Source of the DNA: CAYNHF01 sp964397045
GTDB lineage: Bacteria > Actinomycetota > Acidimicrobiia > Spongiisociales > UBA5794
DNA: 64,000 nt
Assembly: GCA_964397045.1 (NCBI GenBank)
Contig: CAYNHF010000053.1
Span: 1 to 64,000, forward strand
Reading direction: 5' to 3'
Part shown: in pieces, positions 60,760-64,000 of the stretch
Layout of the letters: the number at the start of each line of letters is the position of its first letter
Position numbering within the stretch: the stretch's first letter is position 1
The notes under the pieces: model-generated
Told to the model about the DNA's origin: nothing
The model's database searches: none
Seen by the model: only the letters and a program-made list of their open reading frames with translations
Program-made: the position numbers and the translations under genes

Positions 60760-61136
60760 CGGGAGGGCGTTTCCAGATCTTGATCTGGAGTATCGCCATT
60801 TCCCTGCTGCTGGTTGCGTGCGGGTCGGATGACTCGGGCGCGCTCGTGACAGACGAGCCTGATGCCAGTGCGGCCGACTACGCATACGTGATTCCGGACG
60901 GGACGGCAGCGCGAATCAGTTCCGGCGAGCCGGTGGAGATCCTTCCCGCCCAACTGGATGTGTCGGTGGGTGAAGTCATCCAGATCGTCAACGAAGACAA
61001 GGAAGGTCACTTCGTCGGGATCTTTTATGTGGGCGCCGGTGAGACCGTTACCCAGCGTTTCGCATCGGCAGGTGAGTTCATCGGCCAGTGCTCGGTCCAC
61101 CCAAGTGGACAGCTCACGCTGACGGTCCATCAGTGA
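60756..61136 (+). CDS. cupredoxin-like lipoprotein
   Basis: This 126-residue lipoprotein has a signal ending AISLLLVAC. The copper-type ligands of plastocyanin-like domains are present: His in KEGHFVGIF, Cys-x3-His in GQCSVHPSG. The usual Met ligand is replaced or absent; LTLTVHQ ends the last strand. It may be an electron carrier or copper relay for oxidase assembly, and its ATG overlaps the PCuAC stop. Confidence 0.85.
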   Translation: MTGGRFQILIWSIAISLLLVACGSDDSGALVTDEPDASAADYAYVIPDGTAARISSGEPVEILPAQLDVSVGEVIQIVNEDKEGHFVGIFYVGAGETVTQRFASAGEFIGQCSVHPSGQLTLTVHQ

Positions 61137-61191
61137 GCAGGATCGCGTGATCTAATCTGCGGTCAACACGGCGCGAACGTGCCGTCGTGGT

Positions 61192-61205
61192 GGGACTTTG
61201 GGCCC
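61192..61205. promoter_or_regulatory. DevR/DosR-like box before the FixH-like gene
   Basis: GGGACTTTGGGCCC matches GGGACTWWAGTCCC, the DevR/DosR consensus of actinobacteria, at 12 of 14 positions. It lies 104 bases before the likely ATG, in a 170-base gap with no other clear signal, at the head of the FixH-like/CcdA unit. Confidence 0.5.
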
Positions 61206-61308
61206 TAGTTGAACGGTCGGTTCCTCGCGTACCTTGGCCGAGTCCCGAGGAGGGGCTGATGGCTGGAATCCGTCGCATCAGGAAGCAACCTGGTTCTGGA
61301 GCAAGGGA

Positions 61309-61935
61309 ATGATCACGGCACGTGATGAGGCAACCATGCCCGACGGCCTGGAAACCGCGAAACACACCACCCCACGGAGCGGGAACCCCCGCCTGCGGCT
61401 GGTGGCCGGCATCCTGATTGTTGCCCTGAGCACGATCGGAATCGTGATGCTGGGCCTGAGCGATTCGACCGGGAGTGCAGTGCAGGCGATAGTTGCCGAT
61501 GAGTCTTCGAGTCTCGACTTCCTCCAACCCGTTGGTGGCGATGCGGGCGGCGGTCCCGCACGACTCCGATATGCGACGCCACAAGGCTCGGTCGCCATCT
61601 CCAACGGCGGGTCCGTTCCTCTCACCGATGATCTGCAATTGGAGGTCGCGGTGCGTCCGTACCCTCCCACGTCCTTCGATATCGAAGTCGACCTGCGACT
61701 GACAACGACCGACGGGGTCCCGGTCGACGACGCCGACATCCGCGCCTCGTGGGACATGGTGTTCATGTACCACGGGCCGTTTGAGACCAGATTCGACCCG
61801 ATCGGAGACGGGTACTACACCGCCTCTTTCGATTTCTTCATGTTCGGACCATGGGAGCTGGTGACGCAGGTCAACGCTCTCTCTCATCAACCACCAGGCG
61901 AAACTGCTGTATCTGTCTACGTATGGCCGGAGTGA
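61309..61935 (+). CDS. FixH/YtkA-like membrane-anchored protein
   Basis: This protein of about 208 residues has one membrane segment (LRLVAGILIVALSTIGIVML, about 31-50) and an exported beta-sandwich with DIEVDLRLTTTDGVPVDDAD, MYHGPFETRFDPIGDGYY and FFMFGPWELVTQV, the pattern of FixH/YtkA-type domains linked to cytochrome oxidase assembly and copper. ATG 61309 has GGAG 7 bases upstream; ATG 61336 is possible. Followed by the CcdA-like gene 4 bases after its stop. Confidence 0.75.
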   Translation: MITARDEATMPDGLETAKHTTPRSGNPRLRLVAGILIVALSTIGIVMLGLSDSTGSAVQAIVADESSSLDFLQPVGGDAGGGPARLRYATPQGSVAISNGGSVPLTDDLQLEVAVRPYPPTSFDIEVDLRLTTTDGVPVDDADIRASWDMVFMYHGPFETRFDPIGDGYYTASFDFFMFGPWELVTQVNALSHQPPGETAVSVYVWPE

Positions 61936-61939
61936 CCAC

Positions 61940-63376
61940 ATGAACCCAACTGAACACGACCCCGCGGGCGGAGACGTCTCGTCGGTTGCCACCTTGCCGA
62001 GCCCGGATTCTGGCGCAGTTACGTCCGGTATGGACGAACGGATGGAGCGTGCGCGGCGCAAGTCTTCGCGCAAGCAGGTCATCATCTCAGCCGCGGTACT
62101 GGCCTTGCTGTCTGCCGCCTCGCTCATCCTGCTCCTGACGGTGACCGGAGGCGACGAGGTCGAAGCAGAAGACGTCGATGTCACTGTGCTTTCGCAGCGA
62201 GAGGTCAGCGATACGCTGCTGCGCCTTGGTCCTGGGACCGGTGAGATGGAGGTCGAATTCCTCTACTCACCGCAGTGGTATTTCTCGTGGTCCGGTCGTG
62301 CCGAGCCGGCGACGGACGGTTCGCCGACGCTGGCCTTCTTCCTCTTCGAGACCACCCACACCGTGGATCTGCCGAGTGCGTTGCCGAGCCTCGTCGTGAC
62401 CACGGCCTCCGGTTCGTATGAGCCGAGCGAGATCATCGAGGTGAGTGACTCACCGCACCACCGCGTGTCGCAGGTGCTGTTCCCCGCGTCAACGGATGAC
62501 GGGGCGTTGATCGTGGGTGAAGACGAGGCGCTCCCGGTGACCGCTTCGTGGCCCGATGGCACGGTCACCACCCTCGAGTGGGTGCAGCCGTTGCCGTTCG
62601 GGCTCGGGGTGCTCAATGCCGAGGAAGCCACCACTACCACCTTCCAGATGCCGGCGCTTTCCTTCGGGGCGATCGCCGCCATCTTCGGTGGAATGCTTGC
62701 CGCACTCACTCCTTGTCTCCTGTTGCTCGCCGCCTACTACACCGCTGTGTTGTCGAGCTCCGCGGCGGCCTCGGTCGACCAAGCCACCGCCGAGCGGCGA
62801 CTGCTCATGACCGGGCTGTTCTTCGTAGCCGGCTTCACAGCCGTCTACACGGCAGGTGGGGTCATCGCGGGTTTCATCGGGGAATCCGTCACCCGGTTCG
62901 ACGATATCGGGAGTTATGCCAGACCCGTCTCGATCATTGCCGGCGTGGTGGTGGTCATCATGGGGATTCGCATGGCGAGCCAGTCGCGAGTTCCGCTCGT
63001 CTGCAAGCTCCCCGGGTTCAATCGGCCGACCCAGACCGGTTGGGTGGGTTCGGCGATCATGGGCTCGACGTTCGCAGTTGGCTGTCTGTCCTGCTTCTCC
63101 GCAACCGTCTTGACGGCTCTGCTGCTGTACGCGGGCGCCACCGGGTCCCCATTGACGGGTGGCCTCGTGATGCTGATGTTCTCCGCAGGCGTTGGGGTCA
63201 TGTTTCTGGTCGCCGCGTTTCTCGTGGCGCGGGCGGCACCGCTCCAGACCTGGATGGCAAAGGCCCAGCCTTCGATCGGGGCAGTCAGCGCCGTCATCAT
63301 GATCTTCCTCGGAGTGCTCATGATCACCTACAAGTTCCACATCTTCACGGGTTACCTGTTCGAGCTGTGGAGCTGA
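61940..63376 (+). CDS. CcdA/DsbD-like thiol-redox membrane protein with extra N-terminal domain
   Basis: This 478-residue protein has one N-terminal membrane segment (about 48-67), an exported domain of about 170 residues (70-235) and six to eight further helices. The redox cysteines appear as ALTPCLLLL (TM1 of the core) and VGCLSCFSATV (TM4 region), as in CcdA, which moves electrons across the membrane for cytochrome c and Sco thiols. The N-terminal domain is not the usual DsbD alpha domain and has no recognised match. GGAG lies 7 bases before the ATG. Confidence 0.85.
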   Translation: MNPTEHDPAGGDVSSVATLPSPDSGAVTSGMDERMERARRKSSRKQVIISAAVLALLSAASLILLLTVTGGDEVEAEDVDVTVLSQREVSDTLLRLGPGTGEMEVEFLYSPQWYFSWSGRAEPATDGSPTLAFFLFETTHTVDLPSALPSLVVTTASGSYEPSEIIEVSDSPHHRVSQVLFPASTDDGALIVGEDEALPVTASWPDGTVTTLEWVQPLPFGLGVLNAEEATTTTFQMPALSFGAIAAIFGGMLAALTPCLLLLAAYYTAVLSSSAAASVDQATAERRLLMTGLFFVAGFTAVYTAGGVIAGFIGESVTRFDDIGSYARPVSIIAGVVVVIMGIRMASQSRVPLVCKLPGFNRPTQTGWVGSAIMGSTFAVGCLSCFSATVLTALLLYAGATGSPLTGGLVMLMFSAGVGVMFLVAAFLVARAAPLQTWMAKAQPSIGAVSAVIMIFLGVLMITYKFHIFTGYLFELWS

Positions 63377-63379
63377 GCC

Positions 63380-64000
63380 ATGGCACGAACGGTTGAACCG
63401 CGCGAACTCGCCTACTTCACCCCGGAGCTGGACGGGACGCGATCCAGGCTGGTGTGGGCCACAGCCACACTGGTGCACGCCGAGAGCTACCACTCGGTCG
63501 GGGTCAAGGCGATCTGTGATCTCGCCGAGGTCCGTCGGGGCAGCTTCTACCACTACTTCGAGTCCAAAGAGGCCCTCATGCTCGAGACGCTCGAAGAGGT
63601 CTGGACCAACTTCGAGCAAGGTTTGGCTCCGTGTCGTGACGCCACGCTCACGCCACGGGAGCGCCTGGAGGCAGCCGTCGGATACCTCTACGAGATCCAC
63701 GCTCATGACAAGCGCGTCTCGGGTCTGGTGCTGGGGTGTCCCTTCGGGAATCTCGCCGCGGAAACGACCACGCTGGATGAGGCAATTCGCCTCCGGCTGG
63801 TGAGGGTCTTCGAGGACTGGGCCCTGCTCCTCGAAGCGCCGATTGCCTCTGCACACGCGTGGGGTGAGATCGAACTCTGTGACTCGCCGCACGCCGCCGC
63901 TCGCCGGGTCCTTGCCGGCCTGCAGGGGCTCACGCTATTTGCGAAGGTGTGCAACGATCCTGATGTCATCGCAACCGGTGGCCGGGCGTTGATCGATCAA
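63380..64000 (+). CDS. TetR-family regulator, truncated by window end
   Basis: An open frame of 207 codons begins at ATG 63380, three bases after the CcdA-like stop, and runs off the window. The helix-turn-helix reads HSVGVKAICDLAEVRRGSFY followed by HYFESKEALMLETLEE, the TetR pattern. The close spacing suggests it is cotranscribed with the redox cluster. The C-terminal ligand domain is largely present; the stop lies outside. Confidence 0.85.
   Translation, partial: MARTVEPRELAYFTPELDGTRSRLVWATATLVHAESYHSVGVKAICDLAEVRRGSFYHYFESKEALMLETLEEVWTNFEQGLAPCRDATLTPRERLEAAVGYLYEIHAHDKRVSGLVLGCPFGNLAAETTTLDEAIRLRLVRVFEDWALLLEAPIASAHAWGEIELCDSPHAAARRVLAGLQGLTLFAKVCNDPDVIATGGRALIDQ

Overview
The window reads as chromosomal DNA of a high-GC actinobacterium, probably class Acidimicrobiia. 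Three exported lipoproteins share a Cys-Gly-Asp start followed by Thr-rich linkers, GTG and TTG starts are common, and most operons are joined by 4-base GTGA or ATGA overlaps. The class assignment is an inference from style; there is no rRNA or marker gene here.

Left edge (1-6.8 kb): a 3' half of tRNA-Arg(ACG) with its terminator but no 5' half, which looks like the far border of an element integrated to the left. It is followed by a small membrane protein, IS110-type transposase debris, a GntH-like MBL hydrolase, formimidoyltransferase-cyclodeaminase, and a TetR/UspA-like pair with a palindromic operator.

Carbon catabolism (6.8-37 kb): an acyl-CoA dehydrogenase; transaldolase, a LacI regulator and methylmalonate-semialdehyde dehydrogenase; and, convergent to them, iolM-iolN-iolO, the three genes of the Thermotoga-type inositol route (scyllo-inosose to diketo-inositol to 5-keto-L-gluconate to tagaturonate). 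KDG kinase and KDPG aldolase, which would complete that route, lie 20 kb away. Between them are an old-yellow-enzyme/GH88/SDR operon, a five-gene Liv-type ABC importer, a TSUP transporter, a second LacI regulator, OsmC, a beta-hydroxyacid dehydrogenase, a TPP-dependent 2-oxoacid dehydrogenase E1 pair, an LhgO-like oxidase and an EamA transporter. Five near-identical CG-centred palindromes (RCAAWC-GWTTGY or close) sit at the heads of these operons and define a LacI regulon.

Middle (37-49.8 kb): sulfurtransferase, alpha/beta hydrolase, a vanadium-haloperoxidase-like lipoprotein, a XylFGH-like sugar importer with an elaborate hairpin and direct-repeat spacer, a CRTAC1 (FG-GAP/UnbV) protein and a broken partial copy of it 4 kb downstream, a HAD-IB phosphatase, and an AlkC-type DNA glycosylase.

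Signalling operon (49.9-55.8 kb): two paralogous receptors (TM, Cache, TM, HAMP, class III cyclase-like domain) flank a mechanosensitive channel of the MscS family carrying a C-terminal cyclic-nucleotide-binding-like domain. The cyclase-like domains lack the metal-binding aspartates and the channel's binding cassette lacks its key Glu and Arg. This is my best candidate for an undescribed system: receptor pseudocyclases controlling a channel without a conventional cyclic nucleotide.

Right end (55.9-64 kb): LtrA, exported proteins (one with an apparent 1-base frameshift in its signal peptide), then a copper/respiratory-assembly cluster: Sco, PCuAC, a cupredoxin, a FixH/YtkA-like protein, and a CcdA-like thiol transporter. 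Two DevR/DosR-like boxes precede its transcription units. A TetR gene runs off the end.
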